DNA of 64,000 bases from Streptomyces sp. ISL-100. GTDB taxonomy: Bacteria; Actinomycetota; Actinomycetes; Streptomycetales; Streptomycetaceae. The translations under genes and the position numbers were made by a program. Shown here piece after piece: positions 41,658 through 48,414 of this stretch (positions are counted from its first letter, which is position 1; each line of letters starts with the position of its first letter). The DNA is taken from assembly GCF_018614615.1 (NCBI RefSeq), contig NZ_JAGGOK010000016.1, forward strand, positions 20,317-84,316, in the 5' to 3' direction. The notes beneath the pieces are model-generated. The model did not search any database. It worked only from the letters and a program-made list of their open reading frames with translations, and was not told the DNA's origin.

Positions 41658-42797
41658 TTACGGCCGGGGTGGGTTGGTGGCGGGTATCGGCTGAAGAGCG
41701 CCCAGGACCCACGGCATTTTCTTCCTGTGGGTGACGATGAACACCGGCACGCCGTTGTCCTCGCATTCGAGGACCAGGGCCCGGCCGTCGTAGTCGGGGT
41801 GGGCGGGATCCGTCCAGTAGGGCGGACGGACGCGGAGCGGGGTCAGACTGTGCGGCGCCTCACGACGGAAGAAGGCGCCGGTCGGGTCAGGTGTCGACGC
41901 CAGACAGCCGGGCCCGGCCACCAGGTATCCACCACTGCCCGCATAAGGGATCTCGCCCAGGATCATGCCCAGGAAGCACTGTTCAGTGGCAGGCACGGAC
42001 GGCGTCAAAGCGATGGTGTCGTCCCCGCGCTGGCGCCGCCACAGGACCAGGGCTGCCACCGAGCAGCCGGCCAGGACCACGGGGGTGCACAGTGCGACGA
42101 AACGAAGTGCCGCCCCGGGGCTGTCGGTGGGCCACGTGGCTGCCGCCCCGATCCCCGTGAGGCAGAGCGCACCCACGAGCGGGACACCGAGCTGCCAGGG
42201 GGATGCCCTGACCGAGACGTGAGAGCGCCGCGCCCACCAGTACCAGCACCACAGATAGGCCAGCCCCTGGAAGCCGATGGCGAGGCCCCAGGCGCAGAAG
42301 AGCTTGTAGTCGCCGCGCGGGTCAGCGGTCGTATACCGGCGCGCGGACTCGAAGTCGACGTACCGGATCTGTCCCCGCCAGTATGTGACTTCGACGGTTC
42401 CTCCCACGTGGGCGATCGGGGGCTCCTGCGGACTGCCCTTGAAACGGGTACGGCTGGATGTCCCGTCCGCCTTTGCGACGTACAACCAGTACGAGGACGA
42501 CTTCCGTCTCTTCAGGGGCTCGGTCCGGTCGATGCGCGCTGCGACAGTCCACAGACAGTCGTCGTCACGGTCGCCCGGCGCGCAGCTGACGGCGGCCTTG
42601 AAGGCGCGTTCCTGGTCGAGCGCGCCACTCATGGTGACCAGCAACAGCCACGCCGCCACCAGCACGCACACGGAGCCCATCCCCGCAGCGAGGCGCCTCG
42701 CCATACGGATCTTCGGGTGGGGAACATCAGTCGTCGCCAGAGTCACTGGCACAGTATGCGGAGTGAAGAGGGAAGGGAACAGGGGTGATATGTGCAC
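41658..42797 (-). CDS. Membrane protein of unknown function between inverted repeats, up to 379 aa
   Basis: Several spans are visible: MGSVCVLVAAWLLLVTMSG, LFCAWGLAIGFQGLAYLWCWYWW, LGVPLVGALCLTGIGAAATW and FVALCTPVVLAGCSVAALVL. Between spans 1 and 2 an extracellular beta region with two Cys (CAPGDRDDDC, TVEVTYWRGQIRYVDFESAR) resembles DUF3592-like proteins; the C-terminal ~120 residues are cytoplasmic. The start is uncertain: GTG 42795-42797, an internal GTG at 42744-42746 just after a CATACT box, or ATG 42702-42704 (MARRLAAGMG). The stop codon is 10 bp from the left inverted repeat. No function assigned. Confidence 0.7.
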   Translation of the reverse strand: MHISPLFPSLFTPHTVPVTLATTDVPHPKIRMARRLAAGMGSVCVLVAAWLLLVTMSGALDQERAFKAAVSCAPGDRDDDCLWTVAARIDRTEPLKRRKSSSYWLYVAKADGTSSRTRFKGSPQEPPIAHVGGTVEVTYWRGQIRYVDFESARRYTTADPRGDYKLFCAWGLAIGFQGLAYLWCWYWWARRSHVSVRASPWQLGVPLVGALCLTGIGAAATWPTDSPGAALRFVALCTPVVLAGCSVAALVLWRRQRGDDTIALTPSVPATEQCFLGMILGEIPYAGSGGYLVAGPGCLASTPDPTGAFFRREAPHSLTPLRVRPPYWTDPAHPDYDGRALVLECEDNGVPVFIVTHRKKMPWVLGALQPIPATNPPRP

Positions 42798-43032
42798 CCT
42801 TCAAGCGGTGCTTTTTGCCGAGAACTGGCAGTTGGCGTCGGGCCCGCGTGACCGAAACCACCACTTGACGCACTCCGACGTCTCCCGGATGGCCTGAAAT
42901 GAGGCGAAAGGGATCTCTGCGTCGCCTTCTGCCGGGTTCGTATCGAACCGCTCCCGCCCGCGAGTGTCGAGCCGCCGCCTGCGAGCGTGGCCGCTCGCCC
43001 GGTCGGACCACCAACCCCTGGACGCCCTTCCA

Positions 43033-43132
43033 CCCACCCACGCCAGCAACCTGCTTGGGGCCCAACCGATCACCGGTCGGGGTGGACGCCACACCGTCCC
43101 GAGTCCCCCCATTCAACTCATGCGTCCCACCC
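43033..43132 (-). repeat. Right copy of a 100-bp inverted repeat
   Basis: Reverse-complement partner of 41549-41648 with about 6 substitutions, at the far side of the membrane gene. The interval 42798-43221 holds no gene that I can support beyond this repeat. Confidence 0.85.
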
Positions 43133-43221
43133 ACCTCTGGCGCAGACGCTGACGCAGGAGCCGACAGCCAGTGAGCTCGGCGGGGCGCCCGTCCGGCCCC
43201 CGCCCAACGCTCACCCCGCCC

Positions 43222-43371
43222 TCAGTGCCGCCGGCCCCGCAGCCGCCCCAGCAGCTGCCTCGCCTGGCTGCGCCTCCTGGGGTCGGACGCCGCGCGGCGT
43301 GCCTGTGCGATCGTTCGGCGCCCTTGCGGGCTGCGTGCGTACTGCTTGATCCGGCTGATGATGCCCGGCAT
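43222..43371 (-). CDS. Small basic protein, 49 aa
   Basis: ATG 43369-43371 follows GGAGGGCCGACC, an excellent ribosome binding site, and the frame ends TGA at 43222-43224. The peptide is strongly basic and helical (MPGIISRIKQYARSPQGRRT, then ARRAASDPRRRSQARQ). The phrase ARSPQGR is familiar from short Streptomyces hypothetical proteins. Charge and size suggest a nucleic-acid-binding or membrane-surface peptide, but no function is known. Confidence 0.65.
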   Translation of the reverse strand: MPGIISRIKQYARSPQGRRTIAQARRAASDPRRRSQARQLLGRLRGRRH

Positions 43372-43527
43372 GGTCGGCCCTCCGTTCGCGGTGGTGGCAC
43401 GTGGTGTGGCGTGCGTTTTGCTCTACGTACGCCGCTTACCCCATCTCGGGCGTTTAAGACCGGCCTACGGGTTCAGCTCTCGTCACGGAACAGGCTCAAC
43501 AGGCTCGTTCACGGCGACGTCGCCCCG

Positions 43528-43605
43528 CTCGTCAGAAGCCAGCGTCAGAAGCGAGCGTCAGAAGCGAGCGTCAGAAGCGAGCGTCAGAAGCGAGCCTCAG
43601 AAGCC
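43528..43605. repeat. Six 13-bp tandem repeats abutting the NlpC/P60 gene end
   Basis: Units AGCGTCAGAAGCG at 43541, 43554, 43567 and 43580 are perfect; the outer units at 43528 and 43593 differ slightly. The array stops one base before the NlpC/P60 stop codon (43606-43608). Unit length 13 is not a codon multiple, so this is non-coding and likely variable in copy number between strains. Confidence 0.9.
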
Positions 43606-44682
43606 CTACGCCGGCCTCGTCGCCCCCGCGAACGGCATCTCGTCGATCGGCGCCACCCGGACCGGGGCGCCGGGGCGGGGGGCGTGGATCATCTGGCCGT
43701 TGCCGATGTAGAGGCCCACGTGGCTGATGCCGGAGTAGAAGAAGACCAGGTCCCCAGGGGCGAGCTGCGAGCGCGAGACGCGCTGTCCCGCGTTGATCTG
43801 CGTGTACGTCGTACGCGGCAGCGAGACGCCCGCCGCCTTCCAGGCCGCCTGCGTCAGGCCCGAGCAGTCGAAGGCGGACGGCCCCGTGGCACCCCAGACG
43901 TACGGCTTGCCGATCGCCCCGTACGCGAAGGAAATTGCCTGCCCGGAACGGGAGTTCGGCGCCTGGGGCGGTCGGTTGCCGCGAGTGGCGGTGCGGTCGG
44001 CCCGGTCGGCCCGCGAAGGGGTAGCGGCGGTCGAACCGCCGTGGCCGTCCTCCTGGGCGTACTCCTCGCGCTGCTCCGCCGTGAGGCGGGACAGGAGGTT
44101 CTCGGCCGCGTCGATCTTCTCCTTGATCTTCGACTTGTGCCTGCGCAGGTCCTTCTGGTGCGCCTTGAGTTCGTCCAGGCGGTTGTCCGCCTCCTCCCGC
44201 AGCTGCTCGATTTCGCCGAGCTGCTGCCGTATCCCGGTGACGGCCGCCGCCTGCCGGTCGCCGGCGCGGTCGGCGATCGCGGCGCGCTCCAGGTACTGGT
44301 CCGGGTCGGAGGTGAGTGCCACCTGTACGGCCGGATCGACCGCGCCGGTGCGGTACTGCGCGGTGGCGAGCGAACCGAGCCCGTTGCGCGCCGCGTTGAG
44401 GCGCTCGGTCCTGCGGGCGGCCTCGTCGCGCAGCTCCTCCAGGGACTCGCCGGCGTTGTCGGCCTTCTCCTTCACGCCGTTGTACTTCTCGGTGGCGACC
44501 TCGGCGTCGTGGTACAGCTGATCGACCTTCGCCTTCACCTGAGCGGGGGTGAGGGCGGGCTCCGCGTGCCCCATGCCGTCGAACGCGGTGGCGCTCGCGG
44601 CTCCAGCGAGCGCGAGGGTGACGGCGGTGCGGGCGGTGTTGCCGGTGAGCAGGCGCTGCTTGGGCTTTCGGTGCGTGGCCAC
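43606..44682 (-). CDS. NlpC/P60 cell-wall endopeptidase with coiled coil, ~358 aa
   Basis: A secreted peptidoglycan hydrolase cleaving stem peptides. After a signal peptide (RTAVTLALAGAASATAFDGM) come ~190 residues of coiled coil (PAQVKAKVDQLYHDAEVATE, LRRHKSKIKEKIDAAENLLS), an Arg/Thr linker and the NlpC/P60 domain: YVWGATGPSAFDCSGLTQAA with the catalytic Cys, then ISHVGLYIGNGQMIHAPRPG with the His. The architecture is RipA-like. The start GTG 44680-44682 (VATHRKP) is chosen by likeness to the second NlpC protein; GTG 44692-44694 is possible. No riboswitch is visible upstream, unlike the paralogue. Confidence 0.88.
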   Translation of the reverse strand: MATHRKPKQRLLTGNTARTAVTLALAGAASATAFDGMGHAEPALTPAQVKAKVDQLYHDAEVATEKYNGVKEKADNAGESLEELRDEAARRTERLNAARNGLGSLATAQYRTGAVDPAVQVALTSDPDQYLERAAIADRAGDRQAAAVTGIRQQLGEIEQLREEADNRLDELKAHQKDLRRHKSKIKEKIDAAENLLSRLTAEQREEYAQEDGHGGSTAATPSRADRADRTATRGNRPPQAPNSRSGQAISFAYGAIGKPYVWGATGPSAFDCSGLTQAAWKAAGVSLPRTTYTQINAGQRVSRSQLAPGDLVFFYSGISHVGLYIGNGQMIHAPRPGAPVRVAPIDEMPFAGATRPA

Positions 44683-44694
44683 GAGGGCGTCCAC

Positions 44695-45035
44695 GTCCTT
44701 CCGTCCTGTACGTCGCTGTACGTCGAGCCGCTCGCATCCGGCGGCGGCCCGCACAGGGGAACGGGGCCGCCGCCGGACTCTCGGCGGTGGTGTCCGACTG
44801 CCGCTCCGGGGAGAGGCGGCGGTGGGGAGTCGGTCACCTGGGGAAGGACGCTAAACCTGAGGGTCACGGGGCAGCGGTGGAATGACCGACAGTGCTCGAA
44901 TTAGGTAGCTGAGTGAACGCCGTTGGGGGAGGGGCCTGCGCCGGCAGCGAGCATTCCGCTCTTCCGCGACCGATACGGCGATGGCACGGGAACCTGGCCG
45001 CCGGGGCTGCTATAGCCAGAGCTAGGCTCCGGTTC
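44695..45035. other. Intergenic region, no gene recognised
   Basis: About 340 bp between the divergent NlpC/P60 gene and the small membrane gene. I see no conserved RNA structure. TAGGCT at 45022-45027 could be the -10 of a leaderless transcript for the gene starting at 45036. Confidence 0.4.
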
Positions 45036-45389
45036 ATGGACGTACTCATCAATGTCTTCGTCGGCCTGCACATCATCGGCATCGCGTCGCTGCTCGGCGG
45101 CTTCCTGACCCAGATGAAGGCGATGGGCGCCGGCACGGCCCGCTTCAATCCGGCGATGCTGCACGGCGCGCTGACCATGCTCGTCACGGGCGTGGCACTG
45201 GTGGGACTCAACCAGGCCGACGATCAGACGGTGAACAACCTCAAGATCGGCATCAAGGTCGCGATCCTCGTGGTGATCCTCGGCCTGGTGTACGTCAAGC
45301 GCGACGAGGAGAAGGTCGAGAAGGCGCTGTTCGGTGCGGTCGGCGGCCTGACCGTCGCCAATGTCTTCATCGCGGTGCTCTGGACCTGA
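45036..45389 (+). CDS. Small four-helix membrane protein, 117 aa
   Basis: Four hydrophobic segments fill the protein: INVFVGLHIIGIASLLGGFL, AMLHGALTMLVTGVALVGL, IGIKVAILVVILGLVYV and ALFGAVGGLTVANVFIAVLW, with a charged loop KRDEEKVEK between the last two. Homologues are common in streptomycetes with no function known. The ATG at 45036 has no clear ribosome binding site and is 8 bp from a TAGGCT box, so a leaderless transcript is plausible. Confidence 0.78.
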   Translation: MDVLINVFVGLHIIGIASLLGGFLTQMKAMGAGTARFNPAMLHGALTMLVTGVALVGLNQADDQTVNNLKIGIKVAILVVILGLVYVKRDEEKVEKALFGAVGGLTVANVFIAVLWT

Positions 45390-45395
45390 CCCTGT

Positions 45396-46514
45396 TCAAG
45401 ACCGCGTCGCGGTTCCGCATCCTTCGTCCGCGGCCTCCATACGCTCGGCCATCGACGTACTGCGGTCGTAAGGGTCGACCTCGGGACCGTCACCGTCACC
45501 GTCACCCGAGCCGGTGGCCGGCTGTTCGGCGGCGAACTCCGGGGTGAGGTAGCCGGTGACGGTGTTGCAGCCGCCGTTGGTCATGTCGACCTTGTACGAG
45601 ACGAGGGAGAAGGTTCCCGGCTCGGTGATCACCTTGTCCGGATCGTCCCAGTTCAGCACCACCTCGCGTCGCACGATCGCGCGCGCGACCTCGTCGGTGC
45701 TCGCGGCCGCCCGCGCGACCGGATACACGTAACTGACATCGGTGGTCACCTGGAGGGCGCCGCGCTCGCCCTCGCGGTACGTGATCCGGCCTCGGGTCTT
45801 GACCACGTCCCCGACAAGGCGCGCGTGCGACTTCTCGAATCGGCTGAAGAGCAGCAGCGGGTCGTTCTTCCTGCTCGGTGTGCGAAACGCGGTCGCCAGA
45901 AAGTCCTGGACGTCCTGCTGATGCGGGTTGATCAGCGCGATCGCCTTTCGAGGGTGCTCGCCCCGCAGCACCCCCGGATCCAGGCTGGACGCGGTGAGGA
46001 AGTCCCGGGTCCGCTCAAGAGCCCGTTCCACCTGCGCCGCGCTCATCCACCCGGTCGCTCTGGCCGTGGGTACCGCGATCCCGGCCGTGCCGCTCGCCCA
46101 GCGCGCCGCAGGCGAGCCCTTGAACGGTTCGTCAAGCGTGGGCCGTTGGGCCGCCACCCTGGGGGACGGCTGGTCCGGGCGTTCCGACTCCGTGGCGAGC
46201 GGCCCCGAGGCGGCCTGGCCGTCACCGCCGAACCATCCGACCACCCGCCCCGGATCCAGCGCCACGACCAGCAAGGCCAGTGCGGCCACCAGCCCGACCG
46301 CGTACAAGCTCTTCTTCCGCCTCGGCCGGGCCGGGGAGTACGTGCGCCAACCCTCTGAACTCGCGGGCTCCTCGCGCAGCCGCCGGGCCACGTCGCGGGC
46401 CCGCGCCGACGGCTCCTTGGGCGCGTCCGGCGTGCCGTCCGCCGACTCCCGGAGAAACCGGTCCCACTCCTCGTCAGGCACGGATGAACCGCTCCGCTCC
46501 CCACCCGCATTCAC
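45396..46514 (-). CDS. Single-span membrane protein with extracellular domain, 372 aa
   Basis: GTG 46512-46514 follows AAGGAGTTCAGT. The N-terminal ~75 residues are acidic and cytoplasmic (VPDEEWDRFLRESADGTPDA); one span (YAVGLVAALALLVVALDPGR) follows; the extracellular part of ~270 residues has a folded domain (AAQVERALERTRDFLTASSL, GERGALQVTTDVSYVYPVAR, LVSYKVDMTNGGCNTVTGYL) and a C-terminal acidic repeat GSGDGDGDGPEVDP. Family not recognised. Its place between two secreted NlpC/P60 hydrolases suggests a cell-envelope role, by context only. It is convergent with the small membrane gene on its left, stops 6 bp apart. Confidence 0.78.
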   Translation of the reverse strand: MNAGGERSGSSVPDEEWDRFLRESADGTPDAPKEPSARARDVARRLREEPASSEGWRTYSPARPRRKKSLYAVGLVAALALLVVALDPGRVVGWFGGDGQAASGPLATESERPDQPSPRVAAQRPTLDEPFKGSPAARWASGTAGIAVPTARATGWMSAAQVERALERTRDFLTASSLDPGVLRGEHPRKAIALINPHQQDVQDFLATAFRTPSRKNDPLLLFSRFEKSHARLVGDVVKTRGRITYREGERGALQVTTDVSYVYPVARAAASTDEVARAIVRREVVLNWDDPDKVITEPGTFSLVSYKVDMTNGGCNTVTGYLTPEFAAEQPATGSGDGDGDGPEVDPYDRSTSMAERMEAADEGCGTATRS

Positions 46515-46665
46515 ACTGAACTCCTTGCACCGACCACCGCTTCGGCCCTCCCCAGGGTGTCCTCGGCATGATCGCACAGCGGTTTTTGAGGCAACCGCCC
46601 AGTTCAGGTGACTTCTCGTCGCCCTGCCCAACCGGACCAGCGAAGGACAGGGCGACGGTGAACGG

Positions 46666-47886
46666 CTACGCGGGGCGCACGCTGCCGTAGATCGGCATGT
46701 AGTAAATCGACTCCTCGCGGACGTACGCACCGGGCTTCGGCGCGTGGATCATCTTGCCCCCGCCGATGTAGATGCCGACGTGGCTGATGTCGTCGTAGAA
46801 GAAGACCAGGTCGCCCGGTTTGAGGTTGTCCGTCGCGATGCGTGCGCCGACCTTCACCTGGTCCCAGGTGGTACGGGGGAGGTCGACGCCGGCGGCCTTC
46901 CAGGCGTCCTGGGTGAGGCCGGAGCAGTCGTACGAGCTGGGGCCTGCCGCGCCCCAGACGTACGGCTTGCCGATCTGGGCGCGGGCGAAGGCCAGCACCT
47001 TCTCGGCCTTGGCGGCGTACGCGTCGCCGGTGCCGGTGCCGGTGCCTGTACCTGTGCCCGTACCGGCCCCCGTGCCCGTGCCCGTTCCCGTTCCCGTTCC
47101 CGTTCCCGTTCCCGTATCGCTCTCGTCCTTCTGTGCCGCTTCCTCCTGGCGCTTGCGCTCCGCCTCCGCCTTCGCTTCGGCTTCCGCCTCCGCCTTGGCC
47201 TTCGCCTCGGCCTTGCGCCGCGCCTCCGCCTCCCGCTGCTTCTCCAGCGTCGCCAGCCGCGCCTTCTCCTGCGCGGTCAGCCGGGACAGCAGCTCGCGCG
47301 CCTCCGCGAGCTTCGTCTGCACGTCCTGCTTCGAGGACTTGAGGGAAGCCTGCGACTCGGTGAGGTTCTCCAGGCTCCGCGTCGCCTCGGCGCGCTTCTT
47401 CGACGCCGCCGCCTGCTGCGTCTCGAAGTCGGTGACATCCGTCTGCTGGCGTTCCGTCATCCGGTCCAGCAGCCGGTTCTGGTCGAAGTACGCCTGCGGG
47501 CTGTCCGCGAGGAGCAGCGCGGCGGTCGGGGTGACCGACCCCGACCGGTACTGCGCGGCCGCGTAGTTGCCGAGCTTGCGCCGGGCCTCGTTCAGCTTCT
47601 CTGTCCGCTCGGCCACGGCGTCGAGCAGGCCGTCCACGGACTTCCGCTGCTGGTCCGTCTTCTCTTTGGCCAGGTTGTACTTCTGCGTGGCCGTGCCGGC
47701 CTGCCGGTAGAGGTCGTCGACCTTCTTCTGTACCTCTTCGACGGTCGGCTTGGGAGCCGTCGGCGCGGCGGGTGCCGCGCCCGCTGTCTGGGCGAGCAGG
47801 CCGACTGAGGCGAGTGCGGCCGTCGTGATGCCCAGTGCGGGTGCGGTGGTGCGTGTACGGGCACGCGGCTTGCGATGCGACGCCAA
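46666..47886 (-). CDS. NlpC/P60 endopeptidase controlled by a c-di-AMP riboswitch, 406 aa
   Basis: Paralogue of the 43.6 kb gene with the same plan: signal peptide (ALGITTAALASVGLLAQTAG), long coiled coil (VEEVQKKVDDLYRQAGTATQ to KAEAEAEAKAEAERKRQEEA), a Gly-Thr repeat linker of about 30 residues and the NlpC/P60 domain (YVWGAAGPSSYDCSGLTQDA with catalytic Cys, HVGIYIGGGKMIHAPKPG). The start is probably TTG 47884-47886 (L-ASHRKP), 9 nt after AAGGAG; the ATG three codons upstream sits directly on that motif. A ydaO-type leader lies upstream, so expression should respond to cyclic di-AMP and thereby to osmotic or wall stress. Confidence 0.92.
   Translation of the reverse strand: MASHRKPRARTRTTAPALGITTAALASVGLLAQTAGAAPAAPTAPKPTVEEVQKKVDDLYRQAGTATQKYNLAKEKTDQQRKSVDGLLDAVAERTEKLNEARRKLGNYAAAQYRSGSVTPTAALLLADSPQAYFDQNRLLDRMTERQQTDVTDFETQQAAASKKRAEATRSLENLTESQASLKSSKQDVQTKLAEARELLSRLTAQEKARLATLEKQREAEARRKAEAKAKAEAEAEAKAEAERKRQEEAAQKDESDTGTGTGTGTGTGTGTGAGTGTGTGTGTGTGDAYAAKAEKVLAFARAQIGKPYVWGAAGPSSYDCSGLTQDAWKAAGVDLPRTTWDQVKVGARIATDNLKPGDLVFFYDDISHVGIYIGGGKMIHAPKPGAYVREESIYYMPIYGSVRPA
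47027..47117 (-). repeat. Gly-Thr coding microsatellite in the NlpC/P60 gene
   Basis: A 6-bp repeat (CCGGTG / CCCGTT / CCCGTG variants on the plus strand) runs for about 90 bp and encodes alternating Gly-Thr in the linker before the NlpC/P60 domain. Copy-number change alters linker length in whole dipeptide steps. Confidence 0.85.
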
Positions 47887-47908
47887 GGCCGGCATCTCCT
47901 TCCGTGGA

Positions 47909-48062
47909 ACCGCCTACCGGGTTAGCTGTCGGGTTCGGGCGGAACGGAAGGTGCCCTACGGTCCGTGGGACTGCGGACCGATTCACCCCAGGTGATGCGC
48001 GTGGGTCCCCGGTTCCGTACTGCCTTGCGGGCAGGCCGAATTCGGCGTGGGCAGCCCGCTCC
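47909..48062 (-). ncRNA. ydaO-type cyclic di-AMP riboswitch
   Basis: On the minus strand the leader contains, in order, the hallmark blocks of this class: CGGGGACCCACG, CCTGGGGTGAATCGG, GTAGGGCACCTTCCG, CCGAACCCGACAGCTAACCC and GGTAGGCGG, ending some 20 nt before the ribosome binding site of the NlpC/P60 gene. Known ydaO RNAs have GGGGACCCA, TGGGGTGAAT and CCGTCAGCTAACCCGGTAGGC in the same order, and cell-wall hydrolase genes are their usual clients in Streptomyces. Binding of c-di-AMP normally lowers expression. Exact ends were set by eye. Confidence 0.88.
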
Positions 48063-48414
48063 AGCGCTTCTCGCCGGTTGGGGTACGAGCCGCCCGACTC
48101 GGCACGCTAGCCAAGAGTTGTGACTACTGGGAAGCCCGATGTTCGATATGCCCGATACATTTCCGTGACCTGGACGAGTTGGTTCTGTTGCGCGGCGCGG
48201 GGTGGCGCACCCCGCCCGGCGGCCGGGCTCCCCATCGCGTGGGCAAGCTCACACGCGACGGCCGGGGTGGCACCGGCATGCGGCGTACGGGCTTCCCCCG
48301 GGCAGATCTGCCCCGATCGGAGAGAGAGCCGTAGCTAGCCGCAGCGAGCCGGAGAGAACCGGACGGGGGAATCCGGGGCGGGCTGTCGGTGGTCCCGCCT
48401 AAGCTTGGTAGACG
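48063..48414. other. Divergent promoter region, no further gene
   Basis: About 350 bp separate the riboswitch from pcrA. I see GC-rich hairpins (for example GGGGTGGCGCACCCC around 48202-48216) but no coding frame I can support. It should hold the promoters of both the riboswitch RNA and pcrA. Confidence 0.4.

Noticed and set aside
41565..42788. Long plus-strand frame opposite the membrane gene between the inverted repeats
   Set aside because: Antisense shadow; the minus-strand frame has membrane spans and a coherent domain pattern, this one does not.
41549..43132. Inverted repeats considered as insertion-sequence ends
   Set aside because: No transposase frame between them; the enclosed gene is a membrane protein. 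Kept as unexplained repeat instead.
43528..43605. 13-bp repeats considered as a CRISPR array
   Set aside because: No spacers between units and no cas genes nearby.
47027..47117. Short periodic repeat considered as a CRISPR or regulatory array
   Set aside because: The repeats are 6-bp, contiguous, without spacers, and in frame as Gly-Thr codons of the NlpC/P60 linker.
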